Counted from the stretch's first letter, positions 46,234 through 56,212 are shown. The stretch is DNA of 64,000 bases from Bacteroidales bacterium (GCA_017516865.1 JAFXAU010000029.1:1-64000), one strand, 5' to 3'. Numbers and translations: made by a program. Notes: generated from the letters alone by a model not told the origin.

Positions 46234-46530
46234 TTACAAATCGAGAATAAGTAATATAATGGTATAAATCATTGTTGGAAAAACCACGCCTTTTGCTGCA
46301 TTGTCATAATGCAAAAAGTAAAATAGTGCAAAAACAAATGCGATAGGCAGGATGCACCAGAGAAATACTTCGGTTTGAATGCCCCAGACGGAAAGTTTTG
46401 CCACAAATTCCGAGAATGAATTTGTCTTGTTGAACCATTTGTACACGCCAAACAAGGCAATTGGTGGAATAATCGCACCAAGGCCAAGTCCTAACCAAAA
46501 TTTGTCGATTCTTTCTTGTATTTTGCTCAT
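46234..46530 (-). CDS. Small membrane protein, unknown function
   Basis: This is a 98-residue protein with three hydrophobic segments (LGLGLGAIIPPIALFGVY, VFLWCILPIAFVFALFYF, GVVFPTMIYTIILLIL). It sits between surE and lpxB with 2 bp on each side, so it is almost certainly expressed with them and may act in the envelope. No family recognised. Confidence 0.8.
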   Translation of the reverse strand: MSKIQERIDKFWLGLGLGAIIPPIALFGVYKWFNKTNSFSEFVAKLSVWGIQTEVFLWCILPIAFVFALFYFLHYDNAAKGVVFPTMIYTIILLILDL

Positions 46531-46532
46531 AT

Positions 46533-47306
46533 TTAATTCATTAAGAGTGATAATGTGCGTATTGATTGTTCGTCGCTGTTTTCAACCTTCATGGGAACAA
46601 TGGCGATAAAATCGTGTGCCAGACACCATTCGTCGCTGTCGTGGTTGTCGGGTTCTTCGTTGTGGTATTCGCCTGTAAGCCAATAACAAGTGTTGTTTCT
46701 TGGGTCTTTCTCCTTTTCGAATCGTTCTATCCAAAGTCCCTTGGTCATGTGACAAACTTTTATTCCTTGAATATTTTTTTCGGGTTTCGGAAAATTTATG
46801 TTGAGAAAAATATGTTCGTTAAGACCGTGCTCCAGAATGGTTTTGGTGATTTTTTGGATATATTTTCTATAAGGCTCGAAATTGATTTTTTCGGCAAAAT
46901 CGAGACTTGAAAATGCAATGGAAGGGATATTGTTTATGGCCCCTTCGCGTGCACAGGCAACGGTTCCCGAGTAAATTGAACTGTTCGCGCTGTTTGAACC
47001 ATGGTTGATTCCCGAAACAACTAAATCCGCCTTGTGATTGGGCAATAATTGGTCAAGTCCGAATTTTATGCAGTCAACCGGAGTGCCGTTTAATGAGTAT
47101 ATGTGCAGGTTTTCGTCGTTTTGTCTGCATTTTGCCCTCAACGGAACTTGGAACGTAAGTGCATGAGCCATACCCGATTGATGTTGTTCTGGCGCAACAA
47201 CATAAACTTCACCGAATTCGCACATGATTTCGGTCAGAAAGTGCAGTCCTTGGGCTGAAAAGCCGTCGTCGTTGGAAACAAGTATGACAGGTTTTGTCGA
47301 TTTCAT
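46533..47306 (-). CDS. surE: 5'/3'-nucleotidase SurE
   Basis: This 257-residue metal-dependent nucleotidase hydrolyses nucleoside monophosphates. Visible features are ILVSNDDGFSAQGLHFLTE with the DD metal site, VVAPEQHQSGMAHALTF, GTPVDCIKFGL and DLVVSGINHGSNSANSSIYS, with the conserved Asn and Ser. It is the first gene of the surE-lpxB-symporter-DUF4837-UbiA operon and is divergent from pheT across 120 bp. Confidence 0.97.
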   Translation of the reverse strand: MKSTKPVILVSNDDGFSAQGLHFLTEIMCEFGEVYVVAPEQHQSGMAHALTFQVPLRAKCRQNDENLHIYSLNGTPVDCIKFGLDQLLPNHKADLVVSGINHGSNSANSSIYSGTVACAREGAINNIPSIAFSSLDFAEKINFEPYRKYIQKITKTILEHGLNEHIFLNINFPKPEKNIQGIKVCHMTKGLWIERFEKEKDPRNNTCYWLTGEYHNEEPDNHDSDEWCLAHDFIAIVPMKVENSDEQSIRTLSLLMN

Positions 47307-47368
47307 CGCACACGAAATTTTTTGCTAATATAGTATTTTTTCAGATTTTATAAAGATGTTGACTTGCT

Positions 47369-47401
47369 TTGCCGTTACTTTATAAAAAAAGAGTATTTTT
47401 G
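47369..47401 (+). promoter_or_regulatory. Promoter of pheT
   Basis: TTGAC at 47369 and an exact -7 box TATTTTTG at 47394-47401, with 22 bp between TTG and the -7 box; 25 bp from the -7 box to the pheT start. Confidence 0.55.
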
Positions 47402-47426
47402 TTTTGCTAAAAAACGAATAAGTAAA

Positions 47427-49862
47427 ATGAACATTTCTTGGAATTGGCTGAAGGAATATATTCAGCTTGACGTTGATGTAGAAAAGGCATCTCAGATATT
47501 GACTGACATAGGTTTGGAGGTCGAAGGGCTTGAAAAATATCAAACAATAAAAGGCGGACTCGAAGGCGTTGTTGTCGGAAAAGTGTTGACGTGTGTCGAC
47601 CATCCAAATTCCGACCATTTGCATATTACAACCGTCGATGTCGGCGGACCTGAAATTTTGCCGATTGTATGCGGCGCTCCGAATGTTGCGGCAGGACAAA
47701 CTGTAGTTGTTGCTACCGAAGGTACAAAGTTGTACGACGGCGACAAGGAATTTGTGATTAAGAAATCAAAAATACGTGGCGAAGTTTCGTGCGGAATGAT
47801 TTGTGCCGAAGACGAAATTGGTGTCGGGACAAACCACGACGGAATTATGGTACTTCCTGATTCTATCCCTGCGGGAACTCCGGCTGCCGATTATTTCAAC
47901 GTGAAAGATGACTATATAATAGGTATTGGTCTTACTCCAAACCGTATAGATGCTGCTTCGCACGTAGGGGTTGCCCGTGACCTTGCTGCATATATGAATC
48001 TAAAATCGCCTGTTCAATTGAATATTCCGTCGGTTCAGGCGTTTGCAATGTCAAATAAACCGTCGCCAATTTCTGTTACGGTCGAACGTCAGGATTTGTG
48101 TCCTCGTTATTCAGGTTTAGTAATTTCTGGCGTGACGGTGAAAGATTCGCCCGAATGGTTGCAGACTCGTTTGAAATCAATTGGTTTACGACCAATCAAC
48201 AATATAGTGGATGTCACGAACTTCATTCTTCATGAATTGGCTCAGCCGCTTCATGCGTTTGACGTGGCAAAGATTGAAGGCAATGAAATTCATGTCCGTA
48301 CGGTTGCCGATAAAACCAAAATGGTCACGCTCGATGGCGTGGAACGTGAATTGTCGTCGGAAGATTTGATGATTTGTAATGCAAACAAGCCTATGTGTAT
48401 TGCAGGTGTGTTCGGTGGCTTGGATTCGGGTGTAACGGAATCTACCACGTCGGTATTCATCGAAAGTGCATATTTTAATCCTGCGTCAATTCGTAAAACT
48501 GCACGTAGACACGGCTTGTCGACAGATGCTTCGTTCCGTTACGAACGTGGAATCGACCCGAACATAACGAATTATGCGTTGAAGCGTGCTGCCTTGTTGA
48601 TTCAGGAAGTTGCAGGTGGCGAAATATGTTCTCCGTTGTTCGATTCGCACCCGGAAAAATTCCCTTCGTTCCCAGTTACGTTAAACTTGGACAAGGCTTA
48701 CACGTTGATGGGTAAAAACATCGGCGACGACGTTTTCAAAAAGATTCTCAAAGGGTTGGAAATCGAAATAGTTTCCGAAAATGGAAGAACGCTTGAATTA
48801 CTTGTTCCGCCATATCGTGTTGACGTGCAACGTGCCGAAGACGTTGTGGAGGATGTTTTGAGAATTTATGGCTATAATAATATAGAATTTTCCGATAATC
48901 TGCATGCTGCCATCACTCACATGGATGGCGTAGACCAGACGAAAATCCGCAATACTATTGCCGATATGTTGGTCGACAGCGGCTGGTGCGAAATAATGAA
49001 CAATTCGCTCACAAATTCTTCGTACTATGCAAATTTGGAAAGCGACATAAAAAATCATCTTGTAAAAATCCTTAATCCGCTTGGTGCAGAGTTGGATTGC
49101 ATGCGTAACACAATGTTGTTCAGTGCGCTCGAGGTGGTTTCTCACAATTTGAACCGTCAGCAGAATGATTTGTCGTTGTTTGAATTTGGCAGCATTTATT
49201 TTACAAAGGCTTCGGAAGGTAGTGTGACTGACAAATACGGCGAATCGCGTCAACTTTCTTTGTGCATTACGGGTAAACAACGTGCGCAATTCTGGGGTGA
49301 AAAACAACAGGATACTAATATATATGTATTGAAATCGGCTGTTCAAAAGGTGCTGATGAAGTTGGGTATGTCGAACATTCAATTTGTGACGAAAAATGAC
49401 GATATGCTTTCGGGATTGGAATGTACGGTATTGAATAATGTCGTCGTTGCACGTCTGGGTTCTGTTTCCAAGTCAATTCTGAAACAGTTCGACATCAGTA
49501 AACCTGTCTATTTCGCCGAAATATATTGGGATGTGCTTGTCTCTAAGTATCATCGTAAAACGCAGGTGAAGGAACTTCCGCAATTCCCGTTCGTTCGTCG
49601 CGATTTGGCATTGGTTATCGATTCTCATGTTCAGTTTGAGCAAATTAAGAAAATCGCATTTTCTACAGAACGTCGCTTGTTGAAGCAAGTCAACATTTTC
49701 GACGTATACGAAGGAAAGGGAATCGCTTCGGGCAAGAAATCGTATGCGGTTTCGTTCATTTTGCAAGATGAGCAAAAGACGTTGAAAGATGCTCAGATTG
49801 ACGATGTAATGAATCGTTTGATAGCGGCATATAAGAAAGAACTAAATGCAGATTTAAGATAA
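47427..49862 (+). CDS. pheT: Phenylalanine-tRNA ligase beta subunit
   Basis: This is an 811-residue subunit. The start is set at ATG 47427 (MNISWNWLKEYIQLDVDVEK); the frame is open further up, but those codons are not family-like. An N-terminal tRNA-binding OB domain (VVVGKVLTCVDHPNSDHLHI) precedes B3/B4 editing segments, RRHGLSTDASFRYERGIDPN, the core domain and a C-terminal anticodon-binding domain (KELPQFPFVRRDLALVIDSH). With PheS, not in this window, it charges tRNA-Phe. Confidence 0.97.
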   Translation: MNISWNWLKEYIQLDVDVEKASQILTDIGLEVEGLEKYQTIKGGLEGVVVGKVLTCVDHPNSDHLHITTVDVGGPEILPIVCGAPNVAAGQTVVVATEGTKLYDGDKEFVIKKSKIRGEVSCGMICAEDEIGVGTNHDGIMVLPDSIPAGTPAADYFNVKDDYIIGIGLTPNRIDAASHVGVARDLAAYMNLKSPVQLNIPSVQAFAMSNKPSPISVTVERQDLCPRYSGLVISGVTVKDSPEWLQTRLKSIGLRPINNIVDVTNFILHELAQPLHAFDVAKIEGNEIHVRTVADKTKMVTLDGVERELSSEDLMICNANKPMCIAGVFGGLDSGVTESTTSVFIESAYFNPASIRKTARRHGLSTDASFRYERGIDPNITNYALKRAALLIQEVAGGEICSPLFDSHPEKFPSFPVTLNLDKAYTLMGKNIGDDVFKKILKGLEIEIVSENGRTLELLVPPYRVDVQRAEDVVEDVLRIYGYNNIEFSDNLHAAITHMDGVDQTKIRNTIADMLVDSGWCEIMNNSLTNSSYYANLESDIKNHLVKILNPLGAELDCMRNTMLFSALEVVSHNLNRQQNDLSLFEFGSIYFTKASEGSVTDKYGESRQLSLCITGKQRAQFWGEKQQDTNIYVLKSAVQKVLMKLGMSNIQFVTKNDDMLSGLECTVLNNVVVARLGSVSKSILKQFDISKPVYFAEIYWDVLVSKYHRKTQVKELPQFPFVRRDLALVIDSHVQFEQIKKIAFSTERRLLKQVNIFDVYEGKGIASGKKSYAVSFILQDEQKTLKDAQIDDVMNRLIAAYKKELNADLR

Positions 49863-49883
49863 AATACATTTTTTTGAGAAATA

Positions 49884-49916
49884 TTTGACATTCTTAAAAA
49901 TTTAGAACTATCTTTA
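49884..49916 (+). promoter_or_regulatory. Promoter of the propeller-SpoIIE sensor gene
   Basis: -33 TTTG at 49884-49887 and a near-consensus -7 box TATCTTTA at 49909-49916, with a 21-bp spacer, as expected for Bacteroidota promoters. The ATG is 14 bp further on. Confidence 0.6.
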
Positions 49917-49930
49917 CATTTTAAATCGGC

Positions 49931-52900
49931 ATGAAAAGAGTAGTAGGTTATATTATCGTGACAATTTTATCCGTTGTGGGATATGCACAACAGTATAATC
50001 CTATGTACTTTGAGCAAGTTTCGATGGAGCAAGGTCTGTCGCAAGTCAGCATAAACTCAATATTGCAGGATTCGACAGGTTTCTTGTGGTTCGCAACTCT
50101 CGACGGTTTGAACCGTTACGATGGATATACGTTCAAGGTGTTCAAACCACAGGCCGACGACCCAAATTCAATTTCGAGCAACCGCATTTTGTGTCTGTAT
50201 CTCGATTCGTATGGAAAAATCTGGGTTGGAACGCTGGGCGGCGGTTTGAACGAGTATAATCCATTGACGGAAACCTTCACCCGCTATATGCACGATCCCG
50301 ATGACGAAAATTCTATCAGCAACAACGACGTGTATGGAATTGTTGAAGATGACGATGGTCTGTTGTGGATTGCAACGTATGGCGGCGGTTTGAACAGTTT
50401 CGATCGAAATACGCATAAGTTCACCGCGTATAAGCATAATCCAAGTGATAAAAATTCTATTGGAAGTAATCAGGTTCGCGTGGTAAATAAGGACTGCTAC
50501 GGAAATTTGTGGATAGGGCAGAACGAAGGTGGCGGACTTGATAAGTTCAACAAAAAGACTGGCGTTTTTACTCACGTTGATTTTATCGCCAACGATATTA
50601 TGAGTATCGAAAATGATAAAAACGGCGATTTGTGGATAGGAACATATTACGGTGGTTTTGGTGTGTTGAATCCGCAGACGCACCAGTATAAACTATATGA
50701 GAAGAAGGCAGGCGATACGCTTACGTTGTCTAATAATATTGTATGGACGTTTTACGAAGATACGCTTTCTAATATAATGTATGTGGGAACCCGCGGTGGA
50801 GGTTTGAACATGTACGATTTGACAACAAAGAAATTCCTTGGTTGTGAGAAAATGAATCAGCATGAGTATGGTCTTGCGTCTGACAATATTTCTTCGGTTT
50901 TGCGTGACCGTTCGGGCATTCTGTGGATAGGAACGGAAACGGCAGGCTTGAATAAATACAACACACATCGGAAAAAATTTGCCATTCTTCATCCAGGACA
51001 GGATTTTCATTCTTCCATAACATCGGACAATGTGATGGCTATATTGGAAATTAACAATCTTTCGCCTGAACACGATGGTCATTTCCTTGTTGGCACACGT
51101 GGTGCTGGACTTTTGTATTATGACAAGGATTTGAATATCATAAAAACGTATCAAAGTGCAAATGGGAAGGATGATAAAAATGGTTTCAATGTGATAACCT
51201 CTATCATTCAAGACCCACGAGGCTTTTTCTGGTTGGGAACCGATGGTAACGGTCTGTTCCGCTTTTCGCTCGAAAAAGGTGTGCTTGACCATTATCTATA
51301 TGACGAATATGCCACCAATGTATTGTCAAACAATGCGGTGACGGCTCTCTGCTTGGACAATAAACAACGGCTGTGGGTTGGAACCTACGGCGGCGGTTTG
51401 TGTAAGTTCGAATGGGAGAAAAATCGTTTTACTACCTATACGGTCAGTGCGTCAAATTTCATGCGTAACGTAATTTGGTGCGTTATGCAGGATTCTCAGG
51501 ATATTATTTGGGCTGGAACTAATGGACGTGGTGTCATGTCTGTCAATCCCGAAACCGACGAAGTTGAATTTTACGAACCGAATCAAAATGGACCGAAATC
51601 GCTGACGAGTGAAATTATCTATTCTTTGTTGGAAGCTGGTAACGGAACATTCTGGGTAGGTACTGGCGGTTCGGGAATTTGTAAATTCAACCGACGCGAA
51701 AAATCATTCTTGTCGTACACGCGTCGCTCGCATGGGCTGACAAACGATATGGTTCTCGGTATGCAGGAAGACAAACGTGGAAATTTGTGGATAAGTACTT
51801 GCTACGGTTTGTCGAAGTTCGCTCCGTTTGCCGAAACATTTACGAATTATAATCAGACCGACGGCTTGCAAGGTAACTCGTTTAACGAACGTGCGTCGTT
51901 CCGCTCTTCTTCGGGAATGTTGTTCTTCGGTGGTTCGCAAGGTTTGTCATATTTCTATCCCGATAGCATTGTGAATGATTCCTATACGGGACGAGTTGTA
52001 ATTACTGATTTGAAGATTTTTAACAAGCAAGTCGAAATTGGAGAGAAAATTCAGGGCGATGTAGTTTTGGAACAATCAATTACGTCGACAAAGAATTTGG
52101 TTCTGTCGTATAAATACAATTTTTCGTTGGATTTCTCTATCTTGAATACAGTTGCTCCGTCGAAGGTGCAATATAAATATCGTTTGGTCGGTTTCGACGA
52201 TGATTGGAACATGACAGATGCTACTAAACGCTCGGCAACGTATACGAACCTTGCCGGTGGTGACTATGTTTTTGAAGTTACCGCAACTAACAACGACGGC
52301 GTTTGGAGCGACGAAATTACGCAGTTAAAAATCACAATCGTTCCGCCGTTCTGGAAAACGACGTGGTTCTATTCATTGCTGATTCTCGTTTTCGGCATGG
52401 GCATATACATATATATAAAGTATAGAGAACATTTCTTCAAAGAGGAAAATGCCAAGTTGGAGAAAATGGTTGCCGAACGTACGTTCGAAATAGAAAAACA
52501 AAAAAGCAAACTGGAATTGCAGAGTGATTTGTTGTCGCGTAGTAACGAGGAACTTTCTAAATCAAATAGAATGATTCGCGATAGTATCAGTTATGCAAAA
52601 CGTATCCAAGATGCTATTCTGCCTCCAATTGACGTTCTACACGAATATATGCCGAATGCGTTTGTTCTGTTCAAGCCTCGTGATGTCGTGAGTGGCGACT
52701 TCTATTGGTTTATGGAAAAAGAAGGTAAAATGTATGTTGCTGCTGTGGATTGTACTGGACATGGCGTTCCGGGTGCGTTCATGTCAATGATTGGAGCGAC
52801 TTTGTTGCAGCAAATTACCTACAAACGGCTTCGTACTCCTGCTGAAATCCTCGACAGACTGAATGTCGGTGTCCGTTCGGCGTTGAATCAAAAAGAGAAT

Positions 52901-53335
52901 GCTTCTCCAGATTCTCAGGAAGATGGCATGGATGCTACGCTTTGCTTGATTGACAAGGAAACAAAGACAATTGAAATTGCGGCGGCAAATCATATATCAT
53001 TCTATATTTATGATGACATTATCCAGTCAATCGAAGGCGATATGGCTTCGGTAGGCGGTTCTATTACGTCCGAAGCGGGTAGTAGTTACACGAATCACAA
53101 GTTTGTGTATAAACCAGGCGCACGTCTGTATATGTTCTCCGACGGCTTCCAAGACCAATTTGGTGGAACTGAAAATAAAAAATTCTTGGGTACGAACTTT
53201 AAGAAACTTTTGTTCGACAGTCGCAATCTCTCTATGAATGACCAATGTGCCTTGTTGGATAAGACGTTTGAAGACTGGAAAGGTAATCGTAAACAAATTG
53301 ACGATGTGCTTGTCTTGGGTATACAACTCGATTAA
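49931..53335 (+). CDS. Two-component-regulator-propeller sensor with SpoIIE-type phosphatase output
   Basis: This is a 1134-residue envelope sensor: signal peptide (MKRVVGYIIVTILSVVGYAQ), about 14 Reg_prop blades forming periplasmic beta-propellers over 30-700 (FLWFATLDGLNRYDGYTFKV, KIWVGTLGGGLNEYNP, LLWIATYGGGLNSFD), a Y_Y_Y domain (QYKYRLVGFDDDWNM) at about 735-800, a TM helix at about 807-830, a coiled coil, and a cytoplasmic SpoIIE phosphatase (RDVVSGDFYWFM, DCTGHGVPGAFMSMIG, FSDGFQDQFGG). The outer half is that of hybrid two-component systems, but the usual histidine kinase is replaced by a phosphatase. The 3' end overlaps the protease gene by 32 bp. Confidence 0.93.
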   Translation: MKRVVGYIIVTILSVVGYAQQYNPMYFEQVSMEQGLSQVSINSILQDSTGFLWFATLDGLNRYDGYTFKVFKPQADDPNSISSNRILCLYLDSYGKIWVGTLGGGLNEYNPLTETFTRYMHDPDDENSISNNDVYGIVEDDDGLLWIATYGGGLNSFDRNTHKFTAYKHNPSDKNSIGSNQVRVVNKDCYGNLWIGQNEGGGLDKFNKKTGVFTHVDFIANDIMSIENDKNGDLWIGTYYGGFGVLNPQTHQYKLYEKKAGDTLTLSNNIVWTFYEDTLSNIMYVGTRGGGLNMYDLTTKKFLGCEKMNQHEYGLASDNISSVLRDRSGILWIGTETAGLNKYNTHRKKFAILHPGQDFHSSITSDNVMAILEINNLSPEHDGHFLVGTRGAGLLYYDKDLNIIKTYQSANGKDDKNGFNVITSIIQDPRGFFWLGTDGNGLFRFSLEKGVLDHYLYDEYATNVLSNNAVTALCLDNKQRLWVGTYGGGLCKFEWEKNRFTTYTVSASNFMRNVIWCVMQDSQDIIWAGTNGRGVMSVNPETDEVEFYEPNQNGPKSLTSEIIYSLLEAGNGTFWVGTGGSGICKFNRREKSFLSYTRRSHGLTNDMVLGMQEDKRGNLWISTCYGLSKFAPFAETFTNYNQTDGLQGNSFNERASFRSSSGMLFFGGSQGLSYFYPDSIVNDSYTGRVVITDLKIFNKQVEIGEKIQGDVVLEQSITSTKNLVLSYKYNFSLDFSILNTVAPSKVQYKYRLVGFDDDWNMTDATKRSATYTNLAGGDYVFEVTATNNDGVWSDEITQLKITIVPPFWKTTWFYSLLILVFGMGIYIYIKYREHFFKEENAKLEKMVAERTFEIEKQKSKLELQSDLLSRSNEELSKSNRMIRDSISYAKRIQDAILPPIDVLHEYMPNAFVLFKPRDVVSGDFYWFMEKEGKMYVAAVDCTGHGVPGAFMSMIGATLLQQITYKRLRTPAEILDRLNVGVRSALNQKENASPDSQEDGMDATLCLIDKETKTIEIAAANHISFYIYDDIIQSIEGDMASVGGSITSEAGSSYTNHKFVYKPGARLYMFSDGFQDQFGGTENKKFLGTNFKKLLFDSRNLSMNDQCALLDKTFEDWKGNRKQIDDVLVLGIQLD

Positions 53336-56063
53336 TCGCCTTTCTCTTTGTATTATAGCGGTTTTTGCGTTTTCGGTTGAGGTTGTCTCTCAATCGGTAG
53401 CTCATTCTTCTGTCCCGTATCCTATGTTTCCCGACGCACAGTTTGTCATGCCAGACTTGCCTGATGATTTGGATTTCTCCAACGATAAGAATGAAGCATA
53501 CGTTTTTGCGTATCCGTTCGAAGTGTCTATTCGTAAACAGGATATTGCCCCCGTACTAAAAAATGATACACTATATTATAATGTATCAATTTTGTCAAAG
53601 GACGCGTATTCGTTGAATTTGATTTTTGAAGCTGTCAGCATTCCCGAAGGAGCCCGTTTGTCGGTGTATGGAGCAGATTCTGTCGATTTTAAGACGTACA
53701 CAAGTGACGATGTGTTTTTAGCAGGCGTGTTGGCTACGCCGCTTGTGCAGGGCGAGGTTATATATGTGTGTTATGCCGAAAAAAACAATCTGTCGAAGTC
53801 GGGGAGTTGGACGATAAAACAGGTGGCTCACGATTACAAAAATGCGTATTTGAAGCCGAGTCTTTTGAAATCCACTGCATCTTCATGCAATGTTGATATA
53901 AATTGTGACGAAGGTGCCGATTGGCAAGTGGAAAAACAAGCTGTATGCAAAATGGTGATTCAGGGAGTGACGCTCTGCACGGGAACGCTTGTGAATAATA
54001 CCGCTAAAGACATGACTCCATATATTATCACGGCAAATCACTGCGTGGCGAGCGAATCTAAAGCGTTGCGGACGGTTTTTTATTTTGATTACGAAAACGA
54101 AACGTGTGGAACTGCGTCGGCAAATCCGTCGAAGACCATTTCGGGTTCTTCGCTGGTGGCAACATCGCCTACGGGAAAGGTTGATTTCTCTTTGCTGAAA
54201 ATGAGTGAGATTCCCCCAAAGTACTATAATCCGTACTATGCCGGTTGGAATGTCGCTTCGTCAATAGGGAAGGGAACGGCGTGCATTCACCATCCTAAAG
54301 GCGATGTTAAAAAAATCTCTGTCGATAAAGATAAACCGTCAACTGGAACGCTCAATACGGGCGGAATTAAATATGTTGAGGATGGAAACTGGCTTATCTC
54401 ACGTTGGGAAACTGGAACAACCGAAGGCGGTTCGTCGGGTTCGCCGTTGTTCGACAACGAACATCATGTGATTGGCATGCTTTCGGGGGGGATGGCTTCG
54501 TGCGACGAGCCTGTCAATGATTATTTTGCAAAATTTTCGTATGCTTGGGATTATTACGACGTGTCCTCGAATCAAGTAAAAGCATGGCTCGACCCACTTG
54601 GTATCGGAGCTGATGTCTGTCAAGGATATAATCCGTATATGTTGGCGGCAAATATTCTGTCGAACGTAAATACAACAGACTCTTTGCGGTTGTTCACGTT
54701 TGGCGACAATGCCGATGGTTATTGGTCGGGGTGCAATGAAATAGGATGGCGAAGCGTTGCAGAACGGTTCTATACAAAAAAATCAATTTATTCCCTTACT
54801 TTGTGCGGAACAATAGATACAACCAAAGATTTGTCAGATATCCGCATCTGCGTATGGTCGGGAAACAGTCAGCCAGAAAAAGAATTGTACTCCATGGAGT
54901 TGACAAAAAATTATATACACGATTCGGTGACAATTTTTATCCCATTGAAAGAACCGATTAGTCCTGACGGAACATTTTGGGTAGGGTATCAGATGAAACA
55001 TGATACTCGTTTGTTTACGGGTTTTGTAGCCAATGTTGAAAGCGATGGAACTCTGTTCGTGAAACACCCTCGTTCGTGGGTGAATACACAGACAATCGGA
55101 TTTCCTGCACATTTAGGTATCTCTCTCGGTGTAACCGATCGCCCCGATACCGTGATTGTGAATGCTTTCGAACGTCCGTTCTTTGCGAATAATATTGTAG
55201 CAAAAGAATATCCTATGGCAACCAAAGAATTATTTGCAATCGATTCCATAGGAAATACCACGAAACAAACCTCTTATTATAATGTATCGAGCGAAGGGGT
55301 TGCACGATGGACAGGACCAAACGAAATTCATGTCGACTGCGTGGGGAATGCCGTCAATATAACAGAACCGACTTGTATACGTAGCGTTAAAGTGGGTGTT
55401 CTTGCAATTCCTGACGAAACGGCAACAACTACCGTAACCATCTGGCGAGGTGATTTGTCTGGAATATTGACACAAAAGCAAGTTAAAAACTCCGATGTGA
55501 AGGCAGGAAATTTCAATCAAATTCATCTTGATACATTATTATATGTAGACACATCTGTTGTAGTGGGTGTTTGTTTTGATTCCGTGAATTACGAAAAAAG
55601 TCTGTCCATTGGTCAGTATTATGACGTGGAATCTCGAATGGACGGCATGTTTTGTGTTGATGGAGTGTGGCGTTCGTTCCAGCAATTTTCCATGCCATAC
55701 AATGTTGCGGTGCAGCCTGTAACGGCACGTTCGCGCTATCATTTCAATCCCGATTCGGCAAAAATTTTGACATATCCAATCAACATTGGTTCCGATGTGC
55801 AATTTGAAAAAAACAACACGTGTGTGATTTATCCAAATCCATGTACCGACAAATGTATGCTTACAACCTATCCGCAGATGCATATCACGGCAAACATACG
55901 GATTTATACAGAATCGGGCAATTTTGTTCATTCTGCAAAATATAAAAGCATAGGTGGCATATTCGAAATTCCTATGAATAAGATGCCGCAAGGAATTTTG
56001 ATTCTGAAATTTGAATCCAACGGCGTTTCGTATACAAAACGGATAATCCATGTTTGCAATTAG
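53304..56063 (+). CDS. T9SS-exported trypsin-like serine endopeptidase
   Basis: The start is set at ATG 53304 (MCLSWVYNSINRLSLCIIAV), giving a signal peptide and 919 residues. The chymotrypsin-fold protease is of lysyl-endopeptidase type: His in YIITANHCV (about 246), Asp in GKVDFSLLKM (about 294), Ser in TEGGSSGSPLFD (about 378), with several paired Cys. Beta-sandwich regions follow, and a T9SS type A tail begins at YPNPCTDKCML. It starts inside the end of the sensor gene (32-bp overlap), so its expression is probably tied to that sensor. Confidence 0.9.
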   Translation: MCLSWVYNSINRLSLCIIAVFAFSVEVVSQSVAHSSVPYPMFPDAQFVMPDLPDDLDFSNDKNEAYVFAYPFEVSIRKQDIAPVLKNDTLYYNVSILSKDAYSLNLIFEAVSIPEGARLSVYGADSVDFKTYTSDDVFLAGVLATPLVQGEVIYVCYAEKNNLSKSGSWTIKQVAHDYKNAYLKPSLLKSTASSCNVDINCDEGADWQVEKQAVCKMVIQGVTLCTGTLVNNTAKDMTPYIITANHCVASESKALRTVFYFDYENETCGTASANPSKTISGSSLVATSPTGKVDFSLLKMSEIPPKYYNPYYAGWNVASSIGKGTACIHHPKGDVKKISVDKDKPSTGTLNTGGIKYVEDGNWLISRWETGTTEGGSSGSPLFDNEHHVIGMLSGGMASCDEPVNDYFAKFSYAWDYYDVSSNQVKAWLDPLGIGADVCQGYNPYMLAANILSNVNTTDSLRLFTFGDNADGYWSGCNEIGWRSVAERFYTKKSIYSLTLCGTIDTTKDLSDIRICVWSGNSQPEKELYSMELTKNYIHDSVTIFIPLKEPISPDGTFWVGYQMKHDTRLFTGFVANVESDGTLFVKHPRSWVNTQTIGFPAHLGISLGVTDRPDTVIVNAFERPFFANNIVAKEYPMATKELFAIDSIGNTTKQTSYYNVSSEGVARWTGPNEIHVDCVGNAVNITEPTCIRSVKVGVLAIPDETATTTVTIWRGDLSGILTQKQVKNSDVKAGNFNQIHLDTLLYVDTSVVVGVCFDSVNYEKSLSIGQYYDVESRMDGMFCVDGVWRSFQQFSMPYNVAVQPVTARSRYHFNPDSAKILTYPINIGSDVQFEKNNTCVIYPNPCTDKCMLTTYPQMHITANIRIYTESGNFVHSAKYKSIGGIFEIPMNKMPQGILILKFESNGVSYTKRIIHVCN

Positions 56064-56070
56064 TTAACAT

Positions 56071-56098
56071 GTAGAGATGCGATTAATCGCATCTCTAC
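56071..56098. repeat. Dispersed palindrome, copy D
   Basis: A perfect 28-bp palindrome, half-site GTAGAGATGCGATT, begins 7 bp after the serine protease stop. It is identical to copy C. Confidence 0.92.
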
Positions 56099-56128
56099 CA
56101 TAAATTTTTCGATATTGATGAAAAAATA

Positions 56129-56161
56129 TTGCATTCCGTGTAACTTTTTTTCGTTAATTTG
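56129..56161 (+). promoter_or_regulatory. Possible promoter of the giant RCC1 protein
   Basis: TTG at 56129 and TTAATTTG at 56154-56161 (one mismatch to TAnnTTTG), 22 bp apart; 51 bp from the latter to the ATG. Confidence 0.4.
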
Positions 56162-56212
56162 CGTCTTGTGTATGTAAAGTGTATAAAGTGTAAAATATAA
56201 AAACTACAAAAT

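Noticed and set aside
53238-53303. Upstream start for the serine protease
   Set aside because: It would place charged residues before the signal peptide and deepen the overlap with the sensor gene; ATG 53304 gives a better signal.
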